Positions 8,756 through 17,548 of a DNA stretch of 22,966 bases are shown piece by piece. This stretch comes from SZAS-103 sp038226665. GTDB taxonomy: Bacteria; Pseudomonadota; Gammaproteobacteria; Xanthomonadales; Xanthomonadaceae. The position numbers and the translations under genes were made by a program. The notes under the pieces were generated by a model. The model did not search any database. It saw nothing but the letters and a program-made list of their open reading frames with translations, and was not told the DNA's origin. The stretch spans positions 1 to 22,966 of the forward strand of contig JBBRQI010000026.1 of assembly GCA_038226665.1 (NCBI GenBank), read 5' to 3'. How positions within the stretch are numbered: position 1 is the stretch's first letter; each line of letters opens with the position of its first letter.

Positions 8756-10655
8756 GCGAGAGAAAGGCAAAGTGAGCGGAGACACGCAATCCCCACATGG
8801 CCGCCGTCTTGCCGCGCTATCGCTCGCCGCGATCGGCGTGGTGTACGGCGACATCGGCACCAGTCCCCTGTACACCTTGCAGACCGCTTTCTCGGGCAAG
8901 CACGGCATCGCGCCGACGCCGGAAAACGTGCTCGGCGTGTTGTCGCTGGTGTTCTGGTCGATGATGTTCGTGGTATCGATCAAATACGTTATGTTCATCC
9001 TGCGCGCCGACAACAAGGGCGAAGGCGGCATTCTCTCGTTGATGACGCTCGCGCAGCGCGGCCTGCGTTCGTACTCGAAGATGAAATGGATCGTGCTGGC
9101 ATTGGGCGTGTTCGGCGCGGGTCTGTTTTACGGCGACAGCGTGATCACGCCGGCGTTATCGGTGCTGTCGGCGATCGAGGGCCTGGAAGTGCTGAAGCCG
9201 ACACTCGCGCAGTGGGTGCTGCCGCTGACCGTCATCGTTCTGATCGCGCTGTTCGCGGTGCAGCGTTTCGGCAGCGCGCGGATGGGTTCGATCTTCGGGC
9301 CGGTGATGCTGGTGTGGTTCGTCAGCATCGCCGCGTTCGGCACGACGGAAATCATTGTCGCGCCGGAAATCCTGCAGGCATTGAATCCACTGCACGCAGT
9401 GCGGTTCTTCACCGCCAATGGCTTCATGGCATTCGTTGCGCTCGGCGCGGTGGTGCTCGCGCTGACCGGCGCCGAGGCGCTATACGCCGACATGGGGCAC
9501 TTCGGTAAACGGCCGATCCGCTGCGCGTGGTTCGGTTTCGTGATGCCGGCGTTGTTGCTGAATTATTTCGGGCAGGGTGCGTTGCTGCTGCGCCATCCTG
9601 AAGCAGCCAATAATCCTTTCTACCTGCTGCTGCCGAACTGGGCTTTGATGCCGATGATCGCATTGGCCACGGTGGCGACGGTGATCGCGTCGCAGGCGGT
9701 GATCTCGGGCGCATTCTCGATGACGCGCGAAGCGATCCAGCTCGGCCTGAGCCCGCGCAGCCCGGTGATCCACACATCCGACGAGCGATCCGGCCAGATC
9801 TACATGCCTTCGGTGAACTGGGGACTGATGATCGCAGTGCTCGCGGCGGTGCTGGGCTTCCAGACGTCAAGCCATCTGGCCGCAGCCTACGGCATCGCGG
9901 TGACCGGCACGATGGCGATCACCAGCGTGCTCGCGCTGATCGTCGCGCGCCGTTTGTGGCATTGGTCGCGCATGCTGGTCGCGATCGCCGGCATTCTGGC
10001 GCTGACGGTGGACCTGTCGTTCTTCGGCGCGAACGCATTGAAATTCCTGCACGGCGGCTGGTTCCCGCTGGTGATCGGCGCCATCGTGTTCGTGGTGATG
10101 ACGACGTGGCGACGCGGCCGCGAATTGTTGATCGCGCGACTCGAAAGCGGATTGAACCTGCGCATGTTCATCGACAGCCTCGCCGAGCATCCGCCAGTGC
10201 GCGTGCAGGGCACTGCGGTATTCCTCAGCGCCGCGCGCGAGGGCGTGCCCAATGCGCTGCTGCACAACCTCAAGCACAACAAGGTGCTGCACGAGGTCAA
10301 CGTGATCCTCACCGTGCTCACCGAAGACACACCGCAAGTCGAGCCCGGCAAACGCCTGAAACTCGAACCGCTCGGCCACGGGTTCTACCGGATGTGGCTG
10401 CGCTACGGATTCGCCGAACAACCGCACATCCCGGCCGCGCTCACCGATTGCCGCTGGCAGGGCCTGGGCATGGATCCGATGGACACGACCTATTTCCTGA
10501 GCCAGGAGCGCGTCGTCGCATCGCGGCAACCCGGCATGGCGACCTGGCGCGACAAACTGTTCGCCTTCATGTCGCGCAACGCCAGCCCGGTGACCGACTT
10601 CTTCCGCATTCCGCGCAACAGGATTGTGGAGTTGGGCGCGCAGATTGAAATTTGA
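8754..10655 (+). CDS. kup: Potassium transporter Kup, copy 2
   Basis: A second KUP-family potassium transporter, 633 residues from the first ATG. It is collinear with copy 1 throughout: GVVYGDIGTSPLYTL, RADNKGEGGILSLM, FYGDSVITPALSVLS, EALYADMGHFGKRPI, IASQAVISGAFSMTREA, HNLKHNKVLHE, and the C-terminal VELGAQIEI. Several blocks (for example the YGDS and MTTWRRG regions) read closer to E. coli Kup than copy 1 does. The start is uncertain. ATG 8754 lies in a hairpin arm and has only an immediately adjacent AGG. GTG 8772, 18 bases downstream in frame, is preceded by AGAAAGG at better spacing and gives VSGDTQSPHG; I think it at least as likely. Both copies look intact, with no frameshift. Confidence 0.94.
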   Translation: MREKGKVSGDTQSPHGRRLAALSLAAIGVVYGDIGTSPLYTLQTAFSGKHGIAPTPENVLGVLSLVFWSMMFVVSIKYVMFILRADNKGEGGILSLMTLAQRGLRSYSKMKWIVLALGVFGAGLFYGDSVITPALSVLSAIEGLEVLKPTLAQWVLPLTVIVLIALFAVQRFGSARMGSIFGPVMLVWFVSIAAFGTTEIIVAPEILQALNPLHAVRFFTANGFMAFVALGAVVLALTGAEALYADMGHFGKRPIRCAWFGFVMPALLLNYFGQGALLLRHPEAANNPFYLLLPNWALMPMIALATVATVIASQAVISGAFSMTREAIQLGLSPRSPVIHTSDERSGQIYMPSVNWGLMIAVLAAVLGFQTSSHLAAAYGIAVTGTMAITSVLALIVARRLWHWSRMLVAIAGILALTVDLSFFGANALKFLHGGWFPLVIGAIVFVVMTTWRRGRELLIARLESGLNLRMFIDSLAEHPPVRVQGTAVFLSAAREGVPNALLHNLKHNKVLHEVNVILTVLTEDTPQVEPGKRLKLEPLGHGFYRMWLRYGFAEQPHIPAALTDCRWQGLGMDPMDTTYFLSQERVVASRQPGMATWRDKLFAFMSRNASPVTDFFRIPRNRIVELGAQIEI

Positions 10656-10751
10656 CCGCCATGGATGGCGGCCGCTCCAGCGCATCCTGCGCTCGCGGTA
10701 TTTATCCATCCATGGACAGCAGAAATGCCGAGAATGCAGCAACAATTCTCG
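10656..10751. repeat. Nested inverted repeats between kup copy 2 and ruvB
   Basis: Directly after the kup stop is CCGCCATGGATGGCGG (10656-10671), a 7-bp stem with a 2-base centre. An overlapping longer pair is CCATGGATGG (10659-10668) with CCATCCATGG (10706-10715), perfect over 10 bp, enclosing GCGCATCCTGCGC. A third pair, CGAGAAT (10729-10735) and ATTCTCG (10745-10751), follows. The first two could end kup transcription, though no T-run is present. The promoter for ruvB, if it has its own, must lie in or just after this stretch (10656-10827). Confidence 0.6.
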
Positions 10752-10827
10752 ACGTGGTTAGCGACAATTCGGCGCGAAACACGTCGATGAGGCAAAATGA
10801 CGCTTACCCGCGTTTCAGGAATCGCGC

Positions 10828-11880
10828 GTGAGCGAAGAGCGCATCATCGATCCGACCGAGAGCCGCGACGAAGCAGCCATCGAGGCCACGATCCGTCCGA
10901 AACGGCTCGACGACTACCTCGGCCAGCAGCCGGTTCGCGAACAGTTGAAGGTGGCGATCGAAGCGGCGCGCGCGCGCGGCGAGGCGATGGACCACGTGCT
11001 GATCTTCGGCCCGCCCGGGCTCGGCAAGACCACGCTGAGCCATGTGATCGCGAACGAACTCGGGGTCAACCTGCGCTCCACGTCCGGGCCGGTGATCGAG
11101 CGCGCCGGGGATCTCGCCGCGTTGCTCACCAACCTGCAGCCGCACGACGTACTGTTCATCGACGAAATCCATCGCCTGTCGCCCGTCGTCGAGGAAGTGC
11201 TGTATCCGGCGATGGAGGATTTCCAGATCGACCTGATGATCGGCGAAGGCCCGGCCGCGCGCTCGATCAAGCTCGACCTGCCGCCGTTCACGCTCATCGG
11301 CGCAACGACGCGCGCTGGTTTGCTCACCGGCCCGCTGCGCGACCGGTTCGGGATTGTCCAACGTCTGGAATTCTATTCGCCGGAAGAACTCACCCGGATC
11401 GTGCGGCGCTCGGCGCAGATCCTGGGCATCGCTTGCGATGCGGACGGCGCGGTGGAAATCGCGCGGCGTTCGCGTGGAACCCCGCGCATCGCCAACCGCT
11501 TGCTGCGGCGCGCACGCGATTTCGCGCAGGTACGCGCGGACGGCGTCATCACCCGCGACGTCGCCGATGGCGCGATGGCGATGCTGAAAATCGATCCGGA
11601 TGGTTTCGACCAGATCGATCGCCGGCTATTGCGCACGATCATGGACAGTTTCGACGGCGGCCCGGTCGGCGTGGAATCGCTCGCTGCTGCGCTCAGCGAG
11701 GAACGCGGCACCATCGAGGATGTGATCGAACCTTACCTGATCCAGCAGGGTTACCTGCTGCGCACCGCGCGCGGCCGCATGGTCAGTGCGAAGACGTGGC
11801 GGCTGTTCGGGCTGAGTCCGCGCAATGCGCCGGATGCGGGACTGTTTGAAGCCGAAACGAACAAAAAGGGGTCAGAGTGA
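10828..11880 (+). CDS. ruvB: Holliday junction branch-migration ATPase RuvB
   Basis: A 350-residue AAA+ motor that drives branch migration with RuvA. Walker A GPPGLGKTT is at residues 61-69, Walker B and the DEIH-type box FIDEIHRL near 110-117, and the sensor/arginine-finger segment GATTRAGLLTGPLRDRFG at 158-175. The C-terminal winged-helix domain follows (GGPVGVESLAAALSEERGTIEDVIEPYLIQQG), up to LFGLSPRN. The GTG start at 10828 gives the family N-terminus (MSEERIIDP). The last residues, KKGSE, and the TGA stop are encoded by the left arm of a palindromic repeat, so the original C-terminus was probably different by a few residues. It is separated from ruvA by the two kup genes, a layout I recall, with a single kup, from other Xanthomonadales. 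Confidence 0.97.
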   Translation: MSEERIIDPTESRDEAAIEATIRPKRLDDYLGQQPVREQLKVAIEAARARGEAMDHVLIFGPPGLGKTTLSHVIANELGVNLRSTSGPVIERAGDLAALLTNLQPHDVLFIDEIHRLSPVVEEVLYPAMEDFQIDLMIGEGPAARSIKLDLPPFTLIGATTRAGLLTGPLRDRFGIVQRLEFYSPEELTRIVRRSAQILGIACDADGAVEIARRSRGTPRIANRLLRRARDFAQVRADGVITRDVADGAMAMLKIDPDGFDQIDRRLLRTIMDSFDGGPVGVESLAAALSEERGTIEDVIEPYLIQQGYLLRTARGRMVSAKTWRLFGLSPRNAPDAGLFEAETNKKGSE

Positions 11881-11969
11881 ATTTCGCTTTCGACAATCGT
11901 CGGTTCGCGCGTGCGTTTGACACGCGGCTTCCAACAGCGCAGCTGGTCGACTTCACTCTGACCCCTTTT
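11864..11969. repeat. 106-bp element with perfect 18-bp terminal inverted repeats
   Basis: The left arm AAAAGGGGTCAGAGTGAA (11864-11881) is the exact reverse complement of the right arm at 11952-11969. An inner stem CGCGTG (11908-11913) / CACGCG (11921-11926) sits near the centre. It has no coding capacity and looks like a miniature non-autonomous or REP/BIME-like element. From memory, GGGGTCAGAGTGA palindromes are dispersed in Xanthomonadales and some lie near IS200-like or REP-associated transposases; not verified here. The left arm covers the ruvB stop, and the right arm ends 41 bases before the preferred ybgC start. The hairpin could terminate transcription: its right arm ends in TTTT. 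Confidence 0.8.
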
Positions 11970-12010
11970 CGCGCATGAACTCGCCTAACACGTCGCTGTC
12001 GAAAGGTTGC

Positions 12011-12415
12011 ATGCCGGCCGCGCCGGCGTTCATCTGGCCGATAAGGGTGTATTGGGAAGATACCGACGCGGGCGGTGTGGTGTATCACGCAAGTTACCTG
12101 CGTTTCCTCGAACGCGCGCGCAGCGAATGGTTGCGTGCGCTCGGATTCGCGCAGGATGCGTTGCGTGAACGCGAGAACGTGGTGTTCGTGGTGCGCGCGA
12201 TGCGGCTGGAGTTCCTGCGGCCGGCGCGGCTTGACGATGAATTGATCGTCACGGTCGCGTTGGTCGAGCGGCGTCGCGCGAGCTTGCTGATGCGGCAATC
12301 GATCCGCCGTGGCGACACAGCGTTACTGGATGCCGAAGTAAAGGTGGCCTGCGTGTCCGCCACGGATTTTCGCCTGCGCGCAGTACCCGAAGCGCTGGTC
12401 GCTGCATTAATTTAG
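12011..12415 (+). CDS. ybgC: Acyl-CoA thioesterase YbgC, Tol-Pal associated
   Basis: A hot-dog-fold thioesterase of 134 residues from this start. The segment IRVYWEDTDAGGVVYHASYLRFLERARSEWLR carries the catalytic Asp (EDTDAGG) of the 4-hydroxybenzoyl-CoA thioesterase family and the family-typical YHASY. YbgC proteins hydrolyse acyl-CoA or acyl-ACP thioesters at the inner membrane face and are the usual first gene of the tol-pal cluster. I chose ATG 12011 because GAAAGG lies four bases upstream and the product then closely matches the family N-terminus. ATG 11975 would add 12 residues but has no visible ribosome-binding site and sits immediately after the ruvB palindrome. The gene ends 41 bases before tolQ. 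Confidence 0.92.
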   Translation: MPAAPAFIWPIRVYWEDTDAGGVVYHASYLRFLERARSEWLRALGFAQDALRERENVVFVVRAMRLEFLRPARLDDELIVTVALVERRRASLLMRQSIRRGDTALLDAEVKVACVSATDFRLRAVPEALVAALI

Positions 12416-12456
12416 CGCGCGGATCGAACGCGACATGACAGAACCGGAGTGACGCA

Positions 12457-13251
<795 letters not shown>

Positions 13252-13338
13252 GGATGCCCGTCGCAACCCCGTTCGCATGTCGAGTGCGTTCACAACCATG
13301 ACGTTGCGCAACTGCATCGCGCCACGAGGACGCACCGC

Positions 13339-13788
13339 ATGACCCGCCGCCACCAGCGCCGCAAGCTCAAGGCCGACATCAATGTCGTCCCTTACATCGA
13401 CGTGATGCTCGTGCTCCTGATCATTTTCATGGTCACCGCGCCGTTGCTGAACCTCGGCGTGGACGTGGACCTGCCGAAGTCGAAGGCGCACACGCTCGAC
13501 CAGAAGAAAGATCCGGTGATCGCCGTGATCACCAGCGACGGCCATTACATGTTGAAACTGGCAGAGGGCAAGATGGAGCCAGTCGGCAGCGAGGACGAAC
13601 TCGCGACGAAAGTCGGCGCGTTCCACGATCAAAATCCCGATGTGGCCGTGTATATCGCCGCCAATGGACAACTGACGTACCAGCAGGTGATGGACTTGAT
13701 GGTCAAGTTGCAGGATGCCGGCGTTCCGAAAGTCGCGCTGATGAGCCAGCCAGCGCATGCCGACACCGCGAAAACCGGTCAACGCTGA
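13339..13788 (+). CDS. tolR: Tol-Pal system protein TolR
   Basis: A 149-residue ExbD/TolR-type protein: short cytoplasmic N-terminus, one membrane helix, periplasmic domain. The proton-path aspartate is Asp21 in INVVPYIDVMLVLLIIFMV, with the helix near residues 17-37. The periplasmic part shows the usual VDVDLPKS segment, an AVYIAANGQLTYQQVMDLM block and a final GVPKVALMS. There is no alternative ATG, GTG or TTG between the previous in-frame stop and 13339, and GAGGA lies eight bases upstream, so the start is secure. It works with TolQ to energise TolA. The tolA start follows five bases after its stop. Confidence 0.96.
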   Translation: MTRRHQRRKLKADINVVPYIDVMLVLLIIFMVTAPLLNLGVDVDLPKSKAHTLDQKKDPVIAVITSDGHYMLKLAEGKMEPVGSEDELATKVGAFHDQNPDVAVYIAANGQLTYQQVMDLMVKLQDAGVPKVALMSQPAHADTAKTGQR

Positions 13789-13793
13789 GGGCA

Positions 13794-14717
13794 ATGGAAA
13801 CCACATGGGACAAGTTGCGTGCGGTGTTGTTCGCGTTGGGTGTGCACGCGTTCGCGCTGGCGCTGTTGTTCGTCGGGTTGTGGTGGCAACCGGTACCCGC
13901 GGCAGCGGAGGCGGAAGGGCCGATGATCGAGGCGACACTGGTGAGTTCGCCGCAGCAATCGGCGATCGCGGCGAAAGCGATCAAGACCGCCGTGCAGGAC
14001 GCGAAACCACCGCCGCAACCCGCTCCTTCGCCGAAACCCGAGGATGCGCCGCAACCGCCGCAGCCTGCGCCGCAGGCGCCGTTGCCAAAGCCCGACACGG
14101 TGAACCAGGACGAAGTGCGCCGCGCCGCCGATCTCGCCGCCGAGCAGCAGAAGCAGGAACAGGAAGAACGCCGCAAGCAGGCGCAGGTCGACCTGACCAA
14201 CCAACTACAACAGCAACAGCAAGCGCAGGACCGCCAGCGCCTCGCGCAGCAGCAACTGGCCGACATCCGCAAGCAGCGAGCGGATGCCGAACGTCAGGTC
14301 AAGCTCGAAGAACAAAAGATGAAACAGTTGCAGGATGCGGCCGCACGCGTCGCGCAGAACGATGCACCGCCGACTATCGCGCCACTTGGCCCGGTTCACC
14401 CGCCGGCCGGCAGCGCGGGCGCGAACACGAGTTTGCGGGCGCGGTATCTCAATGCGATCAACAAAGTCGTCCAGCAGAACTGGCGTCACGACAGCGACAA
14501 GGTTCCCGAACGCACGCATTGCCCCGTGCAATTCAGGCAATTGCCCGGCGGCGAGGTGTTCCAGGTGGACTTCGGCGACTGCCCGTTCGATGCCGACGCC
14601 CGCGCCTCGGTTGAAGCTGCGCTGAAACGGACGCCGCTGCCTTACGCAGGATTCGAGTCCGTGTTCCAGTCGCAGGGTAAGATCGACATGTGTTATCCGG
14701 AGGAAGCATGCAAATGA
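13794..14717 (+). CDS. tolA: Cell envelope integrity protein TolA
   Basis: A 307-residue TolA. One N-terminal membrane helix (residues 11-31, VLFALGVHAFALALLFVGLWW) contains a His at position 18, matching the His of the TolA SHLS motif that contacts TolQR. A Pro-rich segment and then a long Gln/Ala/Arg/Lys coiled coil span the periplasm (roughly residues 100-190). The C-terminal domain (RYLNAINKVVQQNW onward) has paired cysteines in HCPVQF and GDCPFD, as in TolA domain III, and ends DMCYPEEACK. This domain binds TolB and Pal and is exploited by phage and colicins in other bacteria. The stop overlaps the tolB start by ATGA. Confidence 0.93.
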   Translation: METTWDKLRAVLFALGVHAFALALLFVGLWWQPVPAAAEAEGPMIEATLVSSPQQSAIAAKAIKTAVQDAKPPPQPAPSPKPEDAPQPPQPAPQAPLPKPDTVNQDEVRRAADLAAEQQKQEQEERRKQAQVDLTNQLQQQQQAQDRQRLAQQQLADIRKQRADAERQVKLEEQKMKQLQDAAARVAQNDAPPTIAPLGPVHPPAGSAGANTSLRARYLNAINKVVQQNWRHDSDKVPERTHCPVQFRQLPGGEVFQVDFGDCPFDADARASVEAALKRTPLPYAGFESVFQSQGKIDMCYPEEACK

Positions 14718-16021
14718 AGAAATATCTTGCTGGCCTGCTGCTCGCACTCGCCTGCATCGCCGCGCCCGTATTCGCGCAGGGTCTCGATGTCGGCCTCGTG
14801 AGCGGCAACGACGCCGCGCTTCCGATCGCGGTGGTGCCGATGGAATACCAGGGAAGCAGCGCCAAGCCCGATACCGATGTCGCTGCGGTGATCCGTGCGG
14901 ACCTCGATCGTTCCGGGCAGTTCCGCTCGTTGCCCGACAAGGACATCGTCGAACACCCGCAAAGCGGCGCCGACATGAAGTACCCGACCTGGCGCCTGCT
15001 CAAGCAGGATTACGTGCTGGTCGGGCGCGTGCTCGACAGCAGCGACGGCGGTTATCGCGTCGAGTTCGAGCTGTTCGACATCGCCAAACAGCAGCGCATC
15101 CTTGGCCTCGCGATGACCGGCCGACCGCAGGCGATGCGCGATGTCGCGCACCAGATCGCCGACCAGGTGTACGAGAAGGTCATCGGCGTGCGCGGCGCGT
15201 TCTGGACGCGCATCGCATACATCACGTCCACCGGCGTAGGCAATGGCGCGAAGTACGCATTGATGGTCGCTGATTCCGATGGCTTCAATCCGCTGAGCGT
15301 CGTGCACTCGGCCGAGCCGCTGCTTTCCCCGGCCTGGAGTCCGGATGGGCGCAGCCTTGCTTACGTCAGTTTCGAGCGCGGCAGTTCGACGATCTACGTG
15401 CAGGAAATCGCTACTGGCCATCGCGACTTGATCGCCAGCTTCAAGGGCATCAATGGCGCGCCGGCGTTCTCGGCCGACGGCAAGCGGCTGGCGATGACGC
15501 TTTCGAAGTCCGGCAACCCCGAAATCTACGTGATGGATCTGGCGACCAAGCAGCTCACCCAGGTCACAAACCACTACAGCATCGATACCGAGCCGGCATG
15601 GATGCCCGACGGCAACATCGCGTTCACGTCGGATCGTGGTGGCAAGCCGCAGATTTACCAAGTGTTGCCGACTGGCGGTGAACCGTCGCGGTTGAGTTTC
15701 CAGGGCCAGTACAACGCACGCGTCACCGTGTCGTACGACGGCAAGAAGTTCGCTATGGCGCAGGGTAGCGGGAACGTCTATCGTATTGCCTTGCTGGATC
15801 GCAGCCTTGGTGGCTCGGGACGCTGGCAGATGCTTTCTCCCGGCAACCTCGATGAATCCCCGAGCTTTGCTCCCAACGCCAGCATGGTGCTTTACGCCGC
15901 GAAAGAAGGCGGCCGTGGCGTCCTCTACGCCGTGTCGGCCGACGGTCGGGTGAGGCAGCGTCTCGTCCTGGCCGATGGCGACGTACGCGAACCCGCGTGG
16001 TCGCCTTACCGCCAGCGCTGA
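14714..16021 (+). CDS. tolB: Tol-Pal system periplasmic protein TolB
   Basis: A 435-residue secreted protein. The signal peptide MKKYLAGLLLALACIAAPVFA precedes QGLDV, with an AxA-type cleavage site (VFA) near residue 21. The N-terminal domain (residues about 25-160) is followed by a six-bladed beta-propeller with repeated blade motifs such as SPAWSPDGRSLAYVS, APAFSADGKRLAMTLS and EPAWMPDGNIAFTSD. TolB binds Pal and the TolA C-terminus in the periplasm. I chose ATG 14714: GGAGGA lies nine bases upstream, it overlaps the tolA stop by four bases, and it gives a clean signal peptide. ATG 14708 (adding Met-Gln) is possible but sits only three bases from the ribosome-binding site. Confidence 0.95.
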   Translation: MKKYLAGLLLALACIAAPVFAQGLDVGLVSGNDAALPIAVVPMEYQGSSAKPDTDVAAVIRADLDRSGQFRSLPDKDIVEHPQSGADMKYPTWRLLKQDYVLVGRVLDSSDGGYRVEFELFDIAKQQRILGLAMTGRPQAMRDVAHQIADQVYEKVIGVRGAFWTRIAYITSTGVGNGAKYALMVADSDGFNPLSVVHSAEPLLSPAWSPDGRSLAYVSFERGSSTIYVQEIATGHRDLIASFKGINGAPAFSADGKRLAMTLSKSGNPEIYVMDLATKQLTQVTNHYSIDTEPAWMPDGNIAFTSDRGGKPQIYQVLPTGGEPSRLSFQGQYNARVTVSYDGKKFAMAQGSGNVYRIALLDRSLGGSGRWQMLSPGNLDESPSFAPNASMVLYAAKEGGRGVLYAVSADGRVRQRLVLADGDVREPAWSPYRQR

Positions 16022-16071
16022 TCGACCGCAATGCATCTCCAAATACCCGAACCACGAAAAGGATGACAACG

Positions 16072-16611
16072 ATGAAGACCAACAAAACCCTTCTGTTCAT
16101 GGCCGTGACATGCATCGCACTGGCCGGGTGCACGAAGAAGAACGTCAAGGAAGACAATGCGGGTAGCGGAATGTCGCAGCCGCCGCCATCGGCGACGACC
16201 AACGGGATGGGCAATGGTATGAATGGGTCGATGGGCGGCAAGTACACGCCTGCCGACCTCGAAACCGACAGCTGCCTGCGCCAGCGCGTGGTCTATTTCG
16301 ACCTCGATCAAGATACGCTGAAGCCTGAATTCCAGGCCATCGTTGCCTGCCACGCGAAATACCTGATGGATCGCCCGATGGCGCAAGTCAACCTCGAAGG
16401 CAACGCCGACGAGCGCGGCAGCCGCGAATACAACGTGGGTCTCGGCGAGCGCCGCGGCAATGCGGTGCAGTCGGCCGTGCGCGGCGGCGGTGCATCGGCG
16501 AACCAGATGAATGTCGTCAGTTACGGCGAAGAACGCCCGGTCTGCACCGAGTCCAACGAGGACTGCTGGTCGAAGAACCGTCGCGTCGAGATCGTTTACA
16601 CAACGAAATGA
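16072..16611 (+). CDS. pal: Peptidoglycan-associated lipoprotein Pal
   Basis: A 179-residue outer-membrane lipoprotein. The signal peptide MKTNKTLLFMAVTCI ends in the lipobox LAGC, with Cys20 as the lipidated residue. A Gly/Asn/Met-rich linker (residues 21-60) leads to an OmpA-like peptidoglycan-binding domain: VVYFDLDQDTL, then LEGNADERGSREYNVGLGERR (about 108-128), whose Asp and Arg residues contact diaminopimelate, and a final RRVEIVY. It anchors the outer membrane to the cell wall and receives force from TolA/TolB. ATG 16072 is preferred over ATG 16063 because GAAAAGG directly abuts 16063 but is well spaced for 16072, which also gives a standard signal peptide. Confidence 0.96.
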   Translation: MKTNKTLLFMAVTCIALAGCTKKNVKEDNAGSGMSQPPPSATTNGMGNGMNGSMGGKYTPADLETDSCLRQRVVYFDLDQDTLKPEFQAIVACHAKYLMDRPMAQVNLEGNADERGSREYNVGLGERRGNAVQSAVRGGGASANQMNVVSYGEERPVCTESNEDCWSKNRRVEIVYTTK

Positions 16612-17471
16612 CGACGCTGCCTGCAATCACGATGCGCCTGCGTCCGTTCCTGATGAAGGCCGGGACGATAATCTGCATTGCGGCGACTGCATTGGTCGCC
16701 GCCGACGCATCCGCGCAATCGCGGCAGAGCCTTGCCGATCGTGTCGCGGCGCTTGAAGCGCGGACGCAGCAGAACCAGACCGAGCAATCGGTCGAGCAAC
16801 TCAACCGGATCGCGCAACTCGAATCCGACGTCAAGGCCCTGCGCGCGCTCGTCGAGCAGCTGCAGAACGAGAATGAACAGGGCATGGAGCGCAGCAAGGC
16901 CCAATACATCGATCTCGACAGCCGCCTGGGTCGGCTTGAGAACGCGTCGGCAGCGCCTGCGTCAGCGCCGAAACCACTGGCCGCACCGCATGCGCCAACG
17001 CACCCTGCCGCACTGCCGCCGAAACCAGCCGCAGCATCCTCAACTACGCCGCCCACCACCGCGGCAGCGCCGGCGAACCCGACGAACGAGCAGGCCGCCT
17101 ACGCCGCCGCGCTCGCTGCCGTGCGCGCGGATCAGTACGCCGATTCCGCGCAACGTTTCAACGCGTTCGTGCAGCAATATCCCGACAGCCCGCTCGCGGC
17201 CAATGCGTATTACTGGATGGGCGAGTCGTACTACGTTACCCAGAATTACCAGCTCGCACTGGACGCGTTCAAGACGGTCGTCACCCGCTATCCGGATGCT
17301 TCAAAGTCGCCGGGCGCGCTGTTGAAGCTTGGCTACAGTCAGGATGGACTCAAGCAGCGCGATGCGGCCCAGGCGACGCTGCATGACGTGATCCAGAAAT
17401 ATCCGAACTCCGACGAAGCCGGCCAGGCGCAGAGCCGCCTGCGCGCGATGGACATGGATGCCGGGCATTAA
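16608..17471 (+). CDS. cpoB: Cell division coordinator CpoB (YbgF)
   Basis: A 287-residue periplasmic protein, last gene of the tol-pal cluster. The N-terminus is hydrophobic (KAGTIICIAATALVAADASAQS) and fits a signal peptide cleaved near the ASA/QS position. An N-terminal coiled coil follows (LADRVAALEART and SDVKALRALVEQLQNEN), then a Pro/Ala-rich linker. Three TPR-like repeats in the last 130 residues each carry an A...YPDS/YPDA/YPNS element. In E. coli CpoB links Tol with PBP1B and outer-membrane constriction during division. The ATG overlaps the pal stop by four bases; ATGs at 16632 and 16653 are also possible and would still leave a signal peptide. Confidence 0.92.
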   Translation: MTTLPAITMRLRPFLMKAGTIICIAATALVAADASAQSRQSLADRVAALEARTQQNQTEQSVEQLNRIAQLESDVKALRALVEQLQNENEQGMERSKAQYIDLDSRLGRLENASAAPASAPKPLAAPHAPTHPAALPPKPAAASSTTPPTTAAAPANPTNEQAAYAAALAAVRADQYADSAQRFNAFVQQYPDSPLAANAYYWMGESYYVTQNYQLALDAFKTVVTRYPDASKSPGALLKLGYSQDGLKQRDAAQATLHDVIQKYPNSDEAGQAQSRLRAMDMDAGH

Positions 17472-17492
17472 AAAATGATCAATACACGCACG

Positions 17493-17537
17493 CCTCTCCC
17501 GCAAAAGGGAGAGGTCCGCGCGCATGGCGCGACGGGT
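17493..17537. repeat. Palindromic repeat upstream of queE
   Basis: CCTCTCCC (17493-17500) and GGGAGAGG (17507-17514) form a perfect 8-bp stem with a GCAAAA loop. The following GCGCGCATGGCGCGACGGGTGAGGG adds a smaller GCGC palindrome. The block has the look of a dispersed intergenic repeat common in GC-rich proteobacteria (from memory), and runs almost to the queE start. It differs in sequence from the ruvC-ruvA repeat. It may act as a weak attenuator between cpoB and queE, but lacks a T-run. Confidence 0.6.
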
Positions 17538-17548
17538 GAGGGCGACGC

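Noticed and set aside
13254..13301. 15-codon frame in the tolQ-tolR gap
   Set aside because: No family resemblance, and any 87-base gap will often contain one this short. TolR has its own ribosome-binding site.
17493..17514. Rho-independent terminator after cpoB
   Set aside because: The stem is good but is followed by CCGCGCG and not by T residues; better described as an intergenic repeat.
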